From contig NZ_JAMQOP010000002.1 in the NCBI RefSeq assembly GCF_031624495.1, forward strand, positions 496,001 through 560,000: a stretch of 64,000 nucleotides of DNA, in the 5' to 3' direction. Positions 43,541-53,678 of this stretch are shown in pieces (positions within the stretch are counted from its first letter, which is position 1; each line of letters starts with the position of its first letter). Below the pieces are notes generated by a model. The model did not search any database. It saw nothing but the letters and a program-made list of their open reading frames with translations, and was not told the DNA's origin. A program made the translations under genes and the position numbers. The stretch is from Halogeometricum sp. S1BR25-6 (GTDB taxonomy: Archaea; Halobacteriota; Halobacteria; Halobacteriales; Haloferacaceae).

Positions 43541-44239
43541 CTACAGGTCGGTCGCCGCGAGGCCGCCGTCGGTTATCTCGAACGTTGCCGTCTCGCCGGC
43601 CGCCTTCGCGCGGTGTTTCTCCAGCGTCGCGCGGCGGTTGCCGCCGCGGAAGCGGTCGATGCGGAGTACCGCACCGGTCCAGTGTTCGAGCGTGTGGCCG
43701 CCGAGCGCGCGGACGCGGTCGGTGTCGGGGTCGGAGAACACCTGATTCGTGATGACAACGGCGAGGTCGTGTTTCCGCGCCAAAGAGAGCAGATGCGTCA
43801 CCTGCCGGGCGACGCGGCGGAGCGACTCGCCGCCGTCGTCTTTGTCCATCGTGCGTTCGAGGCGGTAGAAGCCCGTCGCGCTGTCGAGGACGACGAGGTC
43901 CGCCCGCTCGGCGAACTCGCTGGCGTCGCGAACGGCCTCCTCCTGCTCGTCGAAGTCGTGCGCCTCCGAGACGATGAGCCGGGAGGTCACGTCCTCGATG
44001 GACTGGTCGGGGCCGGCGACGTGCTCGGCGAGTTGGCGGAAGCGGTCGACCGAGAGCCCCTCGGTGTCGATGTAGACGACGGTGCCGCCGGCGGCGGCGA
44101 CGCGGACCGCCGCCGACAGCGCGAGGTTCGTCTTCCCCGCCGCCGGCGGGCCGTACACCTGCGTGACGGTTCCGCGCTCGAACCCGCCCCCCAAGAGGTC
44201 GTCGAGCGACCGGCACCCGGTAGTGACTGGGTCGGACAC
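43541..44239 (-). CDS. radB: DNA repair and recombination protein RadB
   Basis: The protein has 232 residues from the GTG at 44239 (reads VSDPVTTGCRSLDDLLGGG). It is a short RecA-fold protein lacking the N-terminal domain of RadA. Walker A is GPPAAGKT at about residue 29, and Walker B is ADLVVLDS. RadB is an archaeal RadA paralogue that assists recombination. The open frame upstream is a shadow of the divergent gene. The two starts are 153 bases apart. Confidence 0.92.
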   Translation of the reverse strand: MSDPVTTGCRSLDDLLGGGFERGTVTQVYGPPAAGKTNLALSAAVRVAAAGGTVVYIDTEGLSVDRFRQLAEHVAGPDQSIEDVTSRLIVSEAHDFDEQEEAVRDASEFAERADLVVLDSATGFYRLERTMDKDDGGESLRRVARQVTHLLSLARKHDLAVVITNQVFSDPDTDRVRALGGHTLEHWTGAVLRIDRFRGGNRRATLEKHRAKAAGETATFEITDGGLAATDL

Positions 44240-44392
44240 GAGAGGAGGTGGGTCGCGTCCGCCGAAAAACCCCCCGGTCGCCGTCCCGCGTTCCGACGGC
44301 GACGGCCGGTCAGCGCGCCGCCCGCACGTTCCCGGCCGGCCGCCCGCCGCGGCGCGACACGCTTTACTCGGTTCCTCTCGAACGTCCGCGGC

Positions 44393-45253
44393 GTGATAGT
44401 CGTCGCCACCGCGGACTTCGAGTTCTACCACGACGTCGTCGGCGAACTCCGCGACCGAGGGGTCGCGTTCACGACGGTCGAACCCGGCGCCGAGTTGCCC
44501 GACGGGACGAGCGTGGTCGTGGTCGCCGAGACGGACGACACCGACCTGCCGGACGGCGGCAGCGGCGATAGCGACGGCGGTGGCGGCGACGCGGACGCGG
44601 ATGCGGACGTCGACGTGGTCGTCGCGCCGACGGACGAGGTCAGGCGCGCCGTCGAGGAGGCCGTCGCCCTCCTCCGCGGCGACGGCGGGCGGACGATAGT
44701 GGGCGTCGACCCCGGTACGCGACCCGGCATCGCCGTGCTCGCCGGGGACACCGTCGTCGCGGCGTTTCACGTCCCCCTCGCGGACGCGGTGGCGACGATT
44801 CGAGAGGAGGTGGCCGACAGTCCCGACGCCTTGGTCCGCGTCGGCGACGGCGCCCGCCTGCAGGGGGCGACCATCGTGAACGAACTGGAGGACGTGACCG
44901 TCGAACTCGTCGACGAGACGGGGACGACCCCCTACCTCGGTACCGGAACCCGCGGCATGGGCGACGTACTCGCGGCGGTGAACATCGCCCGGCGCCGCGG
45001 CGAAGCGGTGGACTCCCGGGACATCGAACCCACGCAAGGGGAACTCCAGCGCATCAAGGACCACTCGCGGCGCGTGAGCGAGGACAGCCGCACCATCGAC
45101 GAGGGACTCGCCCGGCGCGTCGCCGCCGGCGACCTGACCGTCAACGAGGCCTTGGCCGAGCACCGCGAGCGGAGCGGCGACGAGGGGGAACCCGCGGACG
45201 CGGAAAGCGGTGCGGACGCGGATACGACGGAAGACGCGGACGCCGACGGCTGA
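44393..45253 (+). CDS. Predicted RNase H-like (RuvC/YqgF-like) protein divergent from radB
   Basis: The protein has 286 residues from the GTG at 44393, placed 27-30 bases after a TTTA box (ctttact), so it is probably leaderless. The N-terminal 80 residues are an alpha/beta unit (VVATADFEFYHDVVGELRD) with a Gly/Asp-rich insert. The central domain begins GGRTIVGVDPGTRPGIAVLA, like the first strand of RuvC/RNase H folds. It goes on with [20 protein letters not shown] and RGMGDVLAAVNIARRRG. The C-terminal 30 residues are acidic. The family is not recognised by name; a nuclease or recombination role is inferred from fold and from the radB neighbour. Confidence 0.75.
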   Translation: MIVVATADFEFYHDVVGELRDRGVAFTTVEPGAELPDGTSVVVVAETDDTDLPDGGSGDSDGGGGDADADADVDVVVAPTDEVRRAVEEAVALLRGDGGRTIVGVDPGTRPGIAVLAGDTVVAAFHVPLADAVATIREEVADSPDALVRVGDGARLQGATIVNELEDVTVELVDETGTTPYLGTGTRGMGDVLAAVNIARRRGEAVDSRDIEPTQGELQRIKDHSRRVSEDSRTIDEGLARRVAAGDLTVNEALAEHRERSGDEGEPADAESGADADTTEDADADG

Positions 45254-45338
45254 ACGGTCGGACGCGCGACGCGTCGAAAGAAGAACGAGGGTGAGAGCGG
45301 GTCGGTCGTGGCGGACGGTGCTCGGCGTCGGGAACGGC

Positions 45339-45836
45339 TTACGCTTCGGACGGAATCTCGCCGTAGTCGTAGCCTTCGCCGAGTTTCGAGAGCTTCTCCA
45401 GGGCGTCCTGCTCCTCGCGGAGCGTCTCTTCGAGGGTGTCCGCCGCGTCCTCCATCCCGAGCTGGTCGGCCAGCGGGATGAGGTTGCCGTAGGACGCGAT
45501 TTCGTAGTGCTCGGACTTCTGACCGGCGGCGACGTTGTACCGCTCGAGCACCTTGTCGTCGGGGTTCTGCTCGGTGAACTCCTCGTGCTCTTCGATCATC
45601 GCGTCGACGACGCGGTCCTGCTTGCCCTCGGCCTCCTGACCGAGCGCCTCGAACACCTCTTCGAGGCGCTCGATGTGCGTCCGCGTCTCCTCTCGGTGCT
45701 CGGAGAACGCGCTCTGAATCTCCTCGTCCTCCGCGCCGCTCTCGAGTTCTTCGAGCGCGTTTTCGAGCTGTTGCTCGGTGTAGTATATCTTCTGCAGTCC
45801 ATCCACGAACAGGTCTTCGAGCGAGTCAGCGGACAT
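45339..45836 (-). CDS. Ferritin-like DUF892 (YciE/YciF-type) protein
   Basis: The protein has 165 residues from the ATG at 45836 (MSADSLEDLFVDGLQKIYYT); a start five codons earlier at 45851 is possible. The motifs DLFVDGLQKIYYTEQQLENA, EHREETRTHIERLEEVFEAL and SEHYEIASYGNLIPLADQLG are typical of DUF892 four-helix proteins. The Glu and His residues could bind a di-iron centre. It is thought to act in stress response, but the activity is not established. Confidence 0.88.
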   Translation of the reverse strand: MSADSLEDLFVDGLQKIYYTEQQLENALEELESGAEDEEIQSAFSEHREETRTHIERLEEVFEALGQEAEGKQDRVVDAMIEEHEEFTEQNPDDKVLERYNVAAGQKSEHYEIASYGNLIPLADQLGMEDAADTLEETLREEQDALEKLSKLGEGYDYGEIPSEA

Positions 45837-45959
45837 TGCATTCAGGAACAAGTTCCCGTATTCAATTACCGGACTGGTTGCATATTAATGTGGTTTAAAG
45901 GGGCGAGTCGAGATCCTGAGACGCCCGAAAAAGCGCGTGTGAGTACTCGAAGCGCGCGT

Positions 45960-47300
45960 TTAGTTGGGGAAGGAGACCGCGCTTTCGGCGCGCCGCATCA
46001 CCTCGCGGACGGGAAGGTCCGTCGCGTCGGCGACGGAGGCGGCGTCGTCGAACTCCGCGCTCCGGTCGTACGTCTCGCCCGTCGCGTCGGCGGCGACTTT
46101 CACCGCCACCCGGTAGGTCTCCTCGCCGATTTCGAGTTCCGCCGTCTCGAACGTCCGGTCGGCTATCCAGCGGTGGCCGGCGCCGTGTTCGCGGACGCCC
46201 AAGGTGCCGGTTTCGACGGCGAGGCGGTGCGCCACGCGTTCGGCGTCCTCGGGTTTGACCACGACCTTCACGAGGTGACCCGGCCGGGACTTCTTCATCG
46301 TCGCCGGGAGTACCGTCACGTCGCGCGCGCCGGCCTCGGTCAGCGTCGACTGGAGGCGTCCCAGCAGTTCGGGTGAGGCGTCGTCGAGGTTCGTCTCCAG
46401 GACGGTTATCTCGTCGCGGGAGAGGCGGCCCTCGCCGTCGCCGACGAGGGCGCGGAGGACGTTCGGGTGCTCGGGGAAGTCGTAGCCGCCGGCGCCGTAC
46501 CCCGAGTCGTCGATTCGGAGGGCGGGGAGCGTCTCGACGCCCTCGGCGACGTGCGCGAGTATCGCCGCGCCCGTCGGCGTCAGCAGTTCCGCCTCGACGG
46601 GACCGCCCTTCAGCGACCAGTCGGCGCGTTGTGCGATTTCGACCACCGCGGGCGTCGGGACGGGGTAGGTGCCGTGGGCCATCGATTGCTCGCCGCCGCC
46701 CGTCGCGAGGGGGGCGGTGACGACGCGGTCGACCCCGAGGTCCGCGAGGAGGAGGCAGGCGCCGACCACGTCCGCGATGGCGTCGTCCGCACCGACCTCG
46801 TGGAAGTGCGTCTCCGTCAGGTCGGTCCCGTGGACCGACGACTCCGCTTCGCCGAGTATCCGAAAGACGGCTTTGGCGTCGCGTTCGACCGACGGGGGGA
46901 GGTCCATCGACTCGACAATCTCGACGACTTCCGCGTACGCGCGGTGGGGACCGTGCCCCTCCGCGGGCGTCGCGTGGGCATCGCCGGCGTCGTGGTCGTG
47001 ACCGTGGGTGTGGTCGTGGTCGTGCCCGTGGGTATGGTCGTGGTCGTGCGTGTGGCCGTGGTCGTCGTTCGGCGACTCGGCGTCTTCCCCGTCGCCGTCC
47101 GCCCTGTCCTCGTCGTCCAACAGCACGCGAACGCGGGTCGCCGAGATACCGTTCTTCACCGCCGTCGACGTCTCGTAGCGGACGTCGAGAGCCTCTTCGA
47201 CGGGGGCGAGGGCGTCGCGGTCGGCACCCGCCGCGAGGAGGGCGGCGAGGATCATGTCGCCGCTGGCACCCATTCGCCCGTCGAACGCGAGTGTACGCAT
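45960..47300 (-). CDS. larC: Nickel pincer cofactor biosynthesis protein LarC
   Basis: The protein has 446 residues. The N-terminus MRTLAFDGRMGASGDMILAA and the segments HFHEVGADDAIADVVG, GTYPVPTPAVVEIAQRADW and ELLTPTGAAILAHV are LarC signatures. A His/Asp-rich stretch (residues about 80-120, repeats of HDHDHTHG) should bind nickel. LarC inserts nickel into the pincer nucleotide cofactor used by lactate racemase. In Lactobacillus, larC needs a frameshift; here it is one uninterrupted frame. No larA, larB or larE is in the window. Confidence 0.92.
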   Translation of the reverse strand: MRTLAFDGRMGASGDMILAALLAAGADRDALAPVEEALDVRYETSTAVKNGISATRVRVLLDDEDRADGDGEDAESPNDDHGHTHDHDHTHGHDHDHTHGHDHDAGDAHATPAEGHGPHRAYAEVVEIVESMDLPPSVERDAKAVFRILGEAESSVHGTDLTETHFHEVGADDAIADVVGACLLLADLGVDRVVTAPLATGGGEQSMAHGTYPVPTPAVVEIAQRADWSLKGGPVEAELLTPTGAAILAHVAEGVETLPALRIDDSGYGAGGYDFPEHPNVLRALVGDGEGRLSRDEITVLETNLDDASPELLGRLQSTLTEAGARDVTVLPATMKKSRPGHLVKVVVKPEDAERVAHRLAVETGTLGVREHGAGHRWIADRTFETAELEIGEETYRVAVKVAADATGETYDRSAEFDDAASVADATDLPVREVMRRAESAVSFPN

Positions 47301-47492
47301 ATTCGCGAGGAGGCGGTGGGACGTGAAAGTTCCACGGCATCGATGGACGCGGTCGGTAGGGATTTGTATGTTCCAGCCCGTAGTGTGCTACGGAGTGTCA
47401 CCCACAGCGAGGCGGGTGCAGAGCGTCCCATCTGGGGAAGGACTTAACCCGCACCGAAAACGAGAAATCAGACATATCCCCGCGATCAAATC

Positions 47493-49718
47493 ATGAACGA
47501 AGTGCAACTCGAAGTGGCGAAAGCGTACCCGAACGACTCGGGACGCGGTATCGCCCGTCTTGACCCGGACACGTTGCTTCATCTCAAACTCTCACCGGGC
47601 GACATCATCGAGATTGAGGGTGGTGAGACGACGGCAGCGAAGGTGTGGCGCGCAGACCGGCAGGACTGGAACACCGACACGGTCCGCATCGACGGCTTCA
47701 CTCGGCAGAACGCCGACGTGGGAATCGGCGAACGGGTGACCATCCGGAAGGCGGAGGCGACGAAGGCCGAGAAACTCGTCCTCGCGCCCCCCGAGGAGGC
47801 GAGCGTGCAGTTCGGCTCCGACGCCGCCGGAATGGTGAAACGGCAAATTCTCAAACGCCCCGTCGTCGAACGCGACATCGTCCCCGTGATGTCCTCGACG
47901 AACCATCCGTTCATGCGGTCGCCGGGCCAGGCGATTCCGCTCATCGCCGTCGAAACCGAACCCGAAGGCGTGTGCCTCGTCACCGAGGACACCGAGGTGG
48001 AACTCCGCGAGGAGCCCATCTCCGGGTTCGAGAAAACCGGCGGCGGAATCACCTACGAGGACATCGGCGGTTTACAGGGCGAGATTCAGCGGGTCCGGGA
48101 GATGGTCGAACTCCCAATGAAGCACCCGCAGATATTCAAGAAACTCGGCATTGAACCGCCGCAGGGGGTGCTGTTGCACGGCCCGCCGGGCACCGGGAAG
48201 ACGCTGCTCGCCAAGGCCGTCGCCAACGAGACGTCGGCGAGTTTCTTCTCCATCGCCGGCCCCGAGATCATCTCGAAGTACTACGGCGAGTCCGAACAGC
48301 AACTCAGGGAGATATTCGAGGACGCCAAAGAGGAGTCGCCCTCCATCATCTTCATCGACGAACTCGACTCCATCGCCCCGAAGCGCGAGGACGTGACCGG
48401 CGAGGTCGAACGCCGCGTCGTCGCGCAGTTGCTGACCATGATGGACGGTCTAGAGACCAGAGGGCAGGTCATCGTCATCGCGGCGACCAACCGCGTCGAC
48501 TCCGTCGACCCCGCCCTCCGCCGTCCGGGTCGGTTCGACCGCGAGATAGAGATCGGCGTCCCCGACGAAGGCGGCCGCAAGGAGATCCTGCAGATTCACA
48601 CCCGCGGGATGCCGCTCTCGGACGACGTCTCCCTGGACCACCTCGCCGACGAGACGCACGGCTTCGTCGGCGCCGACATCGAGTCGCTGACGAAGGAGGC
48701 GGCGATGAAGGCTCTCAGAAGGTACCTCCCCGAAATCGACTTGGACGAGGAGGATATCCCGCCGAGCCTCATCGACCGCATGATCGTCAAGCGCGACGAC
48801 TTCGAGGGCGCGCTGACGGAAGTGGAGCCCTCGGCGATGCGCGAGGTGCTCGTCGAACTGCCCAAGATATCGTGGGACGACGTCGGCGGTCTGGAGAGCC
48901 CGAAACAGCAGGTCAAAGAGAGCGTCGAGTGGCCCCTCACCTCTCGGGGGAAGTTCGAGCGCATGGGCATCGAACCGCCGAAAGGTGTCCTCCTGTACGG
49001 TCCACCGGGGACAGGGAAGACGCTCATGGCGAAGGCCGTCGCCAACGAGACGAACGCGAACTTCATCTCGGTGCGCGGCCCGCAACTGCTGTCGAAGTGG
49101 GTCGGGGAGTCGGAGAAGGCCATCCGCCAGACGTTCCGCAAGGCGCGGCAGGTCAGTCCGACCATCATCTTCTTCGACGAGTTGGACAGCCTCGCGCCCG
49201 CCCGCGGCAACGAGATGGGTAACAACGTCTCCGAACGGGTCGTCAACCAACTGCTGACCGAGTTGGACGGATTAGAGGAGAACGGCGACGTGATGGTCAT
49301 CGGGGCGACGAACCGTCCGGACATGATCGACCCGGCGCTCATCCGCTCGGGTCGGTTCGACCGTCTCGTGCTCATCGGCCAACCCGGCGAGGAGGGCCGC
49401 GAGCAGATTCTGAAGATCCACACGGATTCGAGTCCGCTCGCGCCCGACGTGAGCCTCCGCGAGATAGCCGAAATCACGGAGGGCTACGTCGGCTCGGACC
49501 TCGAATCCATCGGCCGCGAGGCGGCCATCGAGGCCCTCCGGGAGGACGACGACGCCCAAGAGATAGAGATGCGGCACTTCCGCAAGGCGATGGAGTCCGT
49601 CCGGCCGACCATCACGGAAGACCTGATGGACTACTACGAGCAGATGCAGGACCAGTTCAAAGGCGGCACCCGCGACCAACTCGACGACAGTCGCGGCGGA
49701 CGGATCGGGTTCCAGTAA
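47493..49718 (+). CDS. cdc48: CDC48-type AAA+ ATPase (VCP/p97-like)
   Basis: The protein has 741 residues. It has an N-terminal double-psi barrel ([19 protein letters not shown]), a second N-domain part, then two AAA modules. D1 has GPPGTGKT at about residue 229, IIFIDELDS, and a sensor and arginine-finger region with [17 protein letters not shown]2 has GPPGTGKT at about 501 and [19 protein letters not shown]. Archaeal CDC48 unfolds proteins, partly for the proteasome. The gene is monocistronic, divergent from larC. Confidence 0.95.
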   Translation: MNEVQLEVAKAYPNDSGRGIARLDPDTLLHLKLSPGDIIEIEGGETTAAKVWRADRQDWNTDTVRIDGFTRQNADVGIGERVTIRKAEATKAEKLVLAPPEEASVQFGSDAAGMVKRQILKRPVVERDIVPVMSSTNHPFMRSPGQAIPLIAVETEPEGVCLVTEDTEVELREEPISGFEKTGGGITYEDIGGLQGEIQRVREMVELPMKHPQIFKKLGIEPPQGVLLHGPPGTGKTLLAKAVANETSASFFSIAGPEIISKYYGESEQQLREIFEDAKEESPSIIFIDELDSIAPKREDVTGEVERRVVAQLLTMMDGLETRGQVIVIAATNRVDSVDPALRRPGRFDREIEIGVPDEGGRKEILQIHTRGMPLSDDVSLDHLADETHGFVGADIESLTKEAAMKALRRYLPEIDLDEEDIPPSLIDRMIVKRDDFEGALTEVEPSAMREVLVELPKISWDDVGGLESPKQQVKESVEWPLTSRGKFERMGIEPPKGVLLYGPPGTGKTLMAKAVANETNANFISVRGPQLLSKWVGESEKAIRQTFRKARQVSPTIIFFDELDSLAPARGNEMGNNVSERVVNQLLTELDGLEENGDVMVIGATNRPDMIDPALIRSGRFDRLVLIGQPGEEGREQILKIHTDSSPLAPDVSLREIAEITEGYVGSDLESIGREAAIEALREDDDAQEIEMRHFRKAMESVRPTITEDLMDYYEQMQDQFKGGTRDQLDDSRGGRIGFQ

Positions 49719-49778
49719 CACCCTCCCGCCGTCGCTCTCCGTCTTCGCTACTGCGCTACGCCGACGACGTACGCCCGG

Positions 49779-50204
49779 CTATCGGGCGACCAAGACGACC
49801 CCGAGAACCGCGAACGCGATTCCGGCGAGTCTCGTCGCCGTCACTTTCTCTCCGAAGACGATCATGCCGATGATGGCCGCGACGACGAAGTACATCGCAC
49901 CGAGCGTGGAGACCGTCGTCGTCGACCCCGCGGAGAGGCCGACGTACATCGAAATGAGGCCGATACCAGTGAACAGACCGGCCACACCGGCGAGAAGCCC
50001 TCCTCTCGCGTTGATGGCGAACGACGCGTCCGAAACGATGACGAACCCGAGTGCGAGGAGTCCCGCGACGAGATAGGAGATTGCGGCGGCCGTTCTCGGG
50101 TCGATGGATTCCGAAGCGGCGTTGCCGAGGACGACCCAGATTCCCCACGTGACCATCGTAATCGAACCGAAGAAGACAGCCGAACCTATCTGTGGGAAAT
50201 CCAT
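49779..50204 (-). CDS. EamA/DMT-type transporter, single repeat
   Basis: The protein has 141 residues with five hydrophobic segments. The pattern PRTAAAISYLVAGLLALGFV, STLGAMYFVVAAIIGMIVFG and EKVTATRLAGIAFAVLGVVL is that of one EamA unit, half of the usual ten-span transporter. It may work as a dimer, like small multidrug-resistance proteins. Residues near the N-terminus (MVTWGIWVVLGNAAS) match. The substrate is unknown. Confidence 0.82.
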   Translation of the reverse strand: MDFPQIGSAVFFGSITMVTWGIWVVLGNAASESIDPRTAAAISYLVAGLLALGFVIVSDASFAINARGGLLAGVAGLFTGIGLISMYVGLSAGSTTTVSTLGAMYFVVAAIIGMIVFGEKVTATRLAGIAFAVLGVVLVAR

Positions 50205-50341
50205 TGGTATAGTTTCCGTATCGCCACTGAAAAACGTCGCCCTTCAGTAGCGGCGGTCGTTAAGTCGTCTCCGGTCGTCGAGCGGTCGCAGGGCGGAGAG
50301 TCCGAATCTGCGAGAAGCCGGCCGCGGAACGTCGGAGGCGA

Positions 50342-51019
50342 CTAGTACAGCAGTTCGTCGTCGTCCTCGGCCATGTACAGCGACCGAGCGGCGATGTTGA
50401 CCGCGTGGTCGCCGACGCGTTCGAGGTCGCGAATCGTCAGGAGGAGGCGGGAGATGTCGGTCATGTACGCTTCGGCGTCGAGGTCCGCCTCGCCGAAGGG
50501 GTCGGCCTCGATGAGGTCGCGGACGACCATCTCGCTGGCCGCCTCGCACATCGCGTCGACCTCGTCGTCGCGGTCCGCGACCGAGCGGCACAGTTCGGCG
50601 TCCTCCTCGGCGTACGCCTCCATCGCGGTCTCCAACATGTCCAGCGTCTCGTCGCCGATCTGCTGGATGTCGACCTCGGGGAACACGTCGCGGTCGGCCT
50701 CGGTGGCGTACCCCGCGAGGTTCGTCGCGAGGTCGCCGATGCGTTCGAGGTCGGTCGTGATCTTGAACGACGCCGCGATGAAGCGAAGGTCGGAGGCGAC
50801 CGGTTGCTGGAGGGCGATGAGGTTGATGCACTCCTGTTCGAGGTCGAGGTACATCCGGTTTATCTCGCTGTCGCCCTCGATGACCTGCTGTGCGAGTTCT
50901 TCGTCCTTCTGTTCGAGTGCGTCCAGACCCATGCGGAGGCGTTCCGCGACGAGTTCGCTCATGTAGAGCACGTCGTCGCGAAGCGACTCCAGGGAGTTCT
51001 GATACTCTTGACGGGGCAT
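50342..51019 (-). CDS. phoU: Phosphate signalling protein PhoU
   Basis: The protein has 225 residues from the ATG at 51019 (MPRQEYQNSLESLRDDVLYM); 14 earlier codons are open but would overlap the promoter. It has two PhoU helical repeats with metal-binding-type motifs (TDLERIGDLATNLAGY and RDLERVGDHAVNIAAR). PhoU controls Pst transport in response to phosphate. It follows pstB after a 107-base gap that has its own TATA and dyad, so it may be expressed both with pst and alone. Confidence 0.92.
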   Translation of the reverse strand: MPRQEYQNSLESLRDDVLYMSELVAERLRMGLDALEQKDEELAQQVIEGDSEINRMYLDLEQECINLIALQQPVASDLRFIAASFKITTDLERIGDLATNLAGYATEADRDVFPEVDIQQIGDETLDMLETAMEAYAEEDAELCRSVADRDDEVDAMCEAASEMVVRDLIEADPFGEADLDAEAYMTDISRLLLTIRDLERVGDHAVNIAARSLYMAEDDDELLY

Positions 51020-51049
51020 GAAACAATCAACGACGGGGGGAGTCATAAG

Positions 51050-51075
51050 TATTGTCGTCACAATAGACTATATAG
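51050..51075 (-). promoter_or_regulatory. Promoter and dyad upstream of phoU
   Basis: The perfect dyad TATTGTCGTCACAATA (51050-51065) lies beside a palindromic TATA element CTATATAG (51068-51075). On the coding strand the TATA comes first, the dyad next, then phoU about 30 bases later. The dyad thus occupies the transcription start area, as expected of a repressor site. Confidence 0.6.
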
Positions 51076-51126
51076 ATTTGGCTACGGAACCGAATCGGCG
51101 ACGGAACACGGGAGGCGAACGGAGAA

Positions 51127-52041
51127 CTACCCGAACTTACCCGTGATGTAGTCTTCCACGCGCTGGCTCTCGGGGTTCTCGAATATCTTGTCGGTGTCGT
51201 CGTACTCGACGAGGTAGCCGCCGGTGAGGAAGACGGCCGTCTGGTCGGAGATGCGAGCGGCCTGCTGCATGTTGTGCGTGACGACGACGACGGTGTAGTC
51301 CTCGGAGAGTTCGACGATGAGGTCCTCTATCTTCGAGGTGGCGACGGGGTCCAGCGCCGAGGCGGGTTCGTCCATCAGGATGACCTCGGGGTCGGTCGCC
51401 AGCGCGCGGGCGATGCAGAGACGCTGCTGTTGCCCGCCCGAGAGGCCGATGGCGTTGTCGTCGAGGCGGTCTTTCACCTCGTCCCACAGCGCCGCCTGCT
51501 TGAGCGACCGTTCGACCAGCGCCTCCTCCTTCTCGCCGTCGTCGCGGCCGGTGAGGCGCGCGAGCAGTCCGGTGTTGAGGTCGCCGTGCTTCCGGGGTCC
51601 GTACGAGATGTTCTTGCGGATCGACTTCGGGAACGGGTTCGGCGACTGGAACACCTGTCCGACGCGCTTTCGCAGTTCCACGAGGTCGACGCCGTCCTGG
51701 TAGATTTCGCGGCCGTCGAGCTTCACCGATCCGTCGACGTTGGCCGCCTTGATGCGGTCGTTCATCCGGTTGAGACACCGGAGGAACGTCGACTTCCCGC
51801 AACCGGACGGGCCGATGAGCGCCGTGACGCTCTTCTCGGGGATGTCCATCGAGATGTCGTGGAGCGCGTGGTCGTCGCCGTACCAAACGTTGAGGTCCTC
51901 GACGGTGAACTTCGGGTCGCCTTCGAACTGGTAGTCGACCCACTCCGATTTGAGCTCCTCGCTCGTCTCGCCGACGACCGTCGTCTGTTCGTTCTCGTTC
52001 GCTTCCTCGGCGTTCGGGTTCGCCTGTGTCGTGTTGCTCAT
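51127..52041 (-). CDS. pstB: Phosphate ABC transporter, ATP-binding protein
   Basis: The protein has 304 residues from the ATG at 52041, overlapping the pstA stop. Walker A is GPSGCGKST, the signature is LSGGQQQR and Walker B is [23 protein letters not shown] and [18 protein letters not shown] are typical of PstB. An acidic N-terminal extension of about 45 residues precedes the core. It powers phosphate import through PstC and PstA. Confidence 0.95.
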   Translation of the reverse strand: MSNTTQANPNAEEANENEQTTVVGETSEELKSEWVDYQFEGDPKFTVEDLNVWYGDDHALHDISMDIPEKSVTALIGPSGCGKSTFLRCLNRMNDRIKAANVDGSVKLDGREIYQDGVDLVELRKRVGQVFQSPNPFPKSIRKNISYGPRKHGDLNTGLLARLTGRDDGEKEEALVERSLKQAALWDEVKDRLDDNAIGLSGGQQQRLCIARALATDPEVILMDEPASALDPVATSKIEDLIVELSEDYTVVVVTHNMQQAARISDQTAVFLTGGYLVEYDDTDKIFENPESQRVEDYITGKFG

Positions 52042-53678
52042 TGGTCTAGTTTCCGTCGGAAGTACATCCGCGAGCCGATGCCGACCGCGTAGAAGGACAG
52101 GACGACGAGGAGGAGGACGAGCGCCGTCCCCCACGCGAACGATTCGCGCTGTCCGACGCCCGCGGTGATTATCGCGTACAGCTGGTAGGGCAGCGCGCTC
52201 GTCGGCTGCAGCAGCGCGCTCGTGTCTATCAACTGCGCGTGGACGAAGGGGAAGTTCGAGACGAAGGAGAACTGCGGGGCGAGCACGTCCGTCGCCCGGG
52301 AGGGGAACGGGTCGCTCACCATCACAAGGAGGATGGGCGCCGTCTCGCCCGCGATGCGACCGATGCCGAGGATGACGCCCGTGATGACGCCCGGCATCGC
52401 CGCCGGCAGGACGACGCTCTTTATCGTCTCCCACTTGCCGACGCCGAGCGCGGCGCTGGCGTCGCGGTAGTCGTCGGGGACGCTCTTGAGCGCCTCCCGA
52501 CTCGTGATGACCACCAAGGGGAGCATCATGATGCCGAGCACCAGCATCCCCGAGAGCAGCGAGGTCGTGTTACCGAGCCGCGGGACGAGGAAGGCCAGCC
52601 CGAACAGCCCGTAGACGATGCTGGGCGTGCTCCACAGCCCGTTCGTCGATATTTCGACGAGTTGTGTGAACCGGCCGCGTTCGGCGTACTCGGTCAGGAA
52701 GATGGCGGCGCCGACGCCCAGCGGGATGGCGAAGGCGACGGCGCCGGCGACGACCCAGACGGTGCCGACGATTGCCGGGAAGATGCCGTTCACGTCGTTC
52801 ATCAGCGCGACGCCCTCCATGACGAACGGCCAGTAGAACCACACGAGCGGACCGTTGATGACGACGTACTCCTCGATAGGCGGGAAGTAGAACCACGTCA
52901 GCGGCTCCCAGAAGAGGCCGAACTGGATGCCGCGGGTCATCGGGGCGAACCCCCTGCTGACGACGTACGCGACGAGGACGACCAGCAGCGAGAGCATGCC
53001 GACGGCGTTGGCGCCGATGAGGAGGTACGCCCCCATCTGTCGCCCGCGGGTGCCGAAGCCGCCGTAGGCTTCGGCGCCGACCCACGCGACGAGGACGCCG
53101 ACGAACAGCGCGAGAACCGGGATGGCGAACGTTCCGGTGTACGTCGCCGACCCGGCTATCGGTTCCCACGTCCACGAGGGAGTGATGAGGCCGGCGAGGA
53201 ACGTCCCCCCGGTGAGCAGCGCGAGGCCGCCCGCGGGGAGCGTCACGCCGATGTCCTCGGGGGGGAAGACCGTCGCGGCCGCCACGCCGACGCCTCCGAG
53301 AAGGGCGAACAGCGGCCACAGTGTCGAAAAGCCGAGCGTCTGCGAGGCGACGAGCCCGGAGACGACGAGGCCGACGAGTCCGAAGACGACCATCGGGAGC
53401 GCCCCCGCGGTCACGTCAGGTTTCGTCTGGACGACGCCGGCCCGCGAAGCGACCCCGACGCCGAGGAGCGTGACGCCGACGGCGGCGAACCCGACGCCGA
53501 ACAGTTCGAAGACGGAGAGACCGACGACGGTGCTCGTCAGTCCGACGACGCCGAAGACGGTCAGGACGCCGGCGACGGCGAGGAGCAAAGAGACCACCGT
53601 GGCGGCGCCGGCGACGTACGCCAGCGCCGAGGAGTCCTCGTCGACGAGCGTGTTCGCGGTTTGGGTGTCGAGGCTCAT
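52038..53678 (-). CDS. pstA: Phosphate ABC transporter permease PstA, long form
   Basis: The protein has 546 residues. The C-terminal 300 residues are the ABC permease core, with [20 protein letters not shown] as the coupling (EAA) loop. The N-terminal 230 residues add about six membrane spans (for example [20 protein letters not shown] and [20 protein letters not shown]) that bacterial PstA lacks. Long PstA proteins are known in haloarchaea. The gene abuts pstC directly and overlaps pstB. Confidence 0.93.
   Translation of the reverse strand: MSLDTQTANTLVDEDSSALAYVAGAATVVSLLLAVAGVLTVFGVVGLTSTVVGLSVFELFGVGFAAVGVTLLGVGVASRAGVVQTKPDVTAGALPMVVFGLVGLVVSGLVASQTLGFSTLWPLFALLGGVGVAAATVFPPEDIGVTLPAGGLALLTGGTFLAGLITPSWTWEPIAGSATYTGTFAIPVLALFVGVLVAWVGAEAYGGFGTRGRQMGAYLLIGANAVGMLSLLVVLVAYVVSRGFAPMTRGIQFGLFWEPLTWFYFPPIEEYVVINGPLVWFYWPFVMEGVALMNDVNGIFPAIVGTVWVVAGAVAFAIPLGVGAAIFLTEYAERGRFTQLVEISTNGLWSTPSIVYGLFGLAFLVPRLGNTTSLLSGMLVLGIMMLPLVVITSREALKSVPDDYRDASAALGVGKWETIKSVVLPAAMPGVITGVILGIGRIAGETAPILLVMVSDPFPSRATDVLAPQFSFVSNFPFVHAQLIDTSALLQPTSALPYQLYAIITAGVGQRESFAWGTALVLLLVVLSFYAVGIGSRMYFRRKLDQ

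Noticed and set aside
45960-47300. Possible programmed frameshift in larC
   Set aside because: The gene is one continuous frame with both N- and C-terminal LarC parts, so no frameshift is needed.
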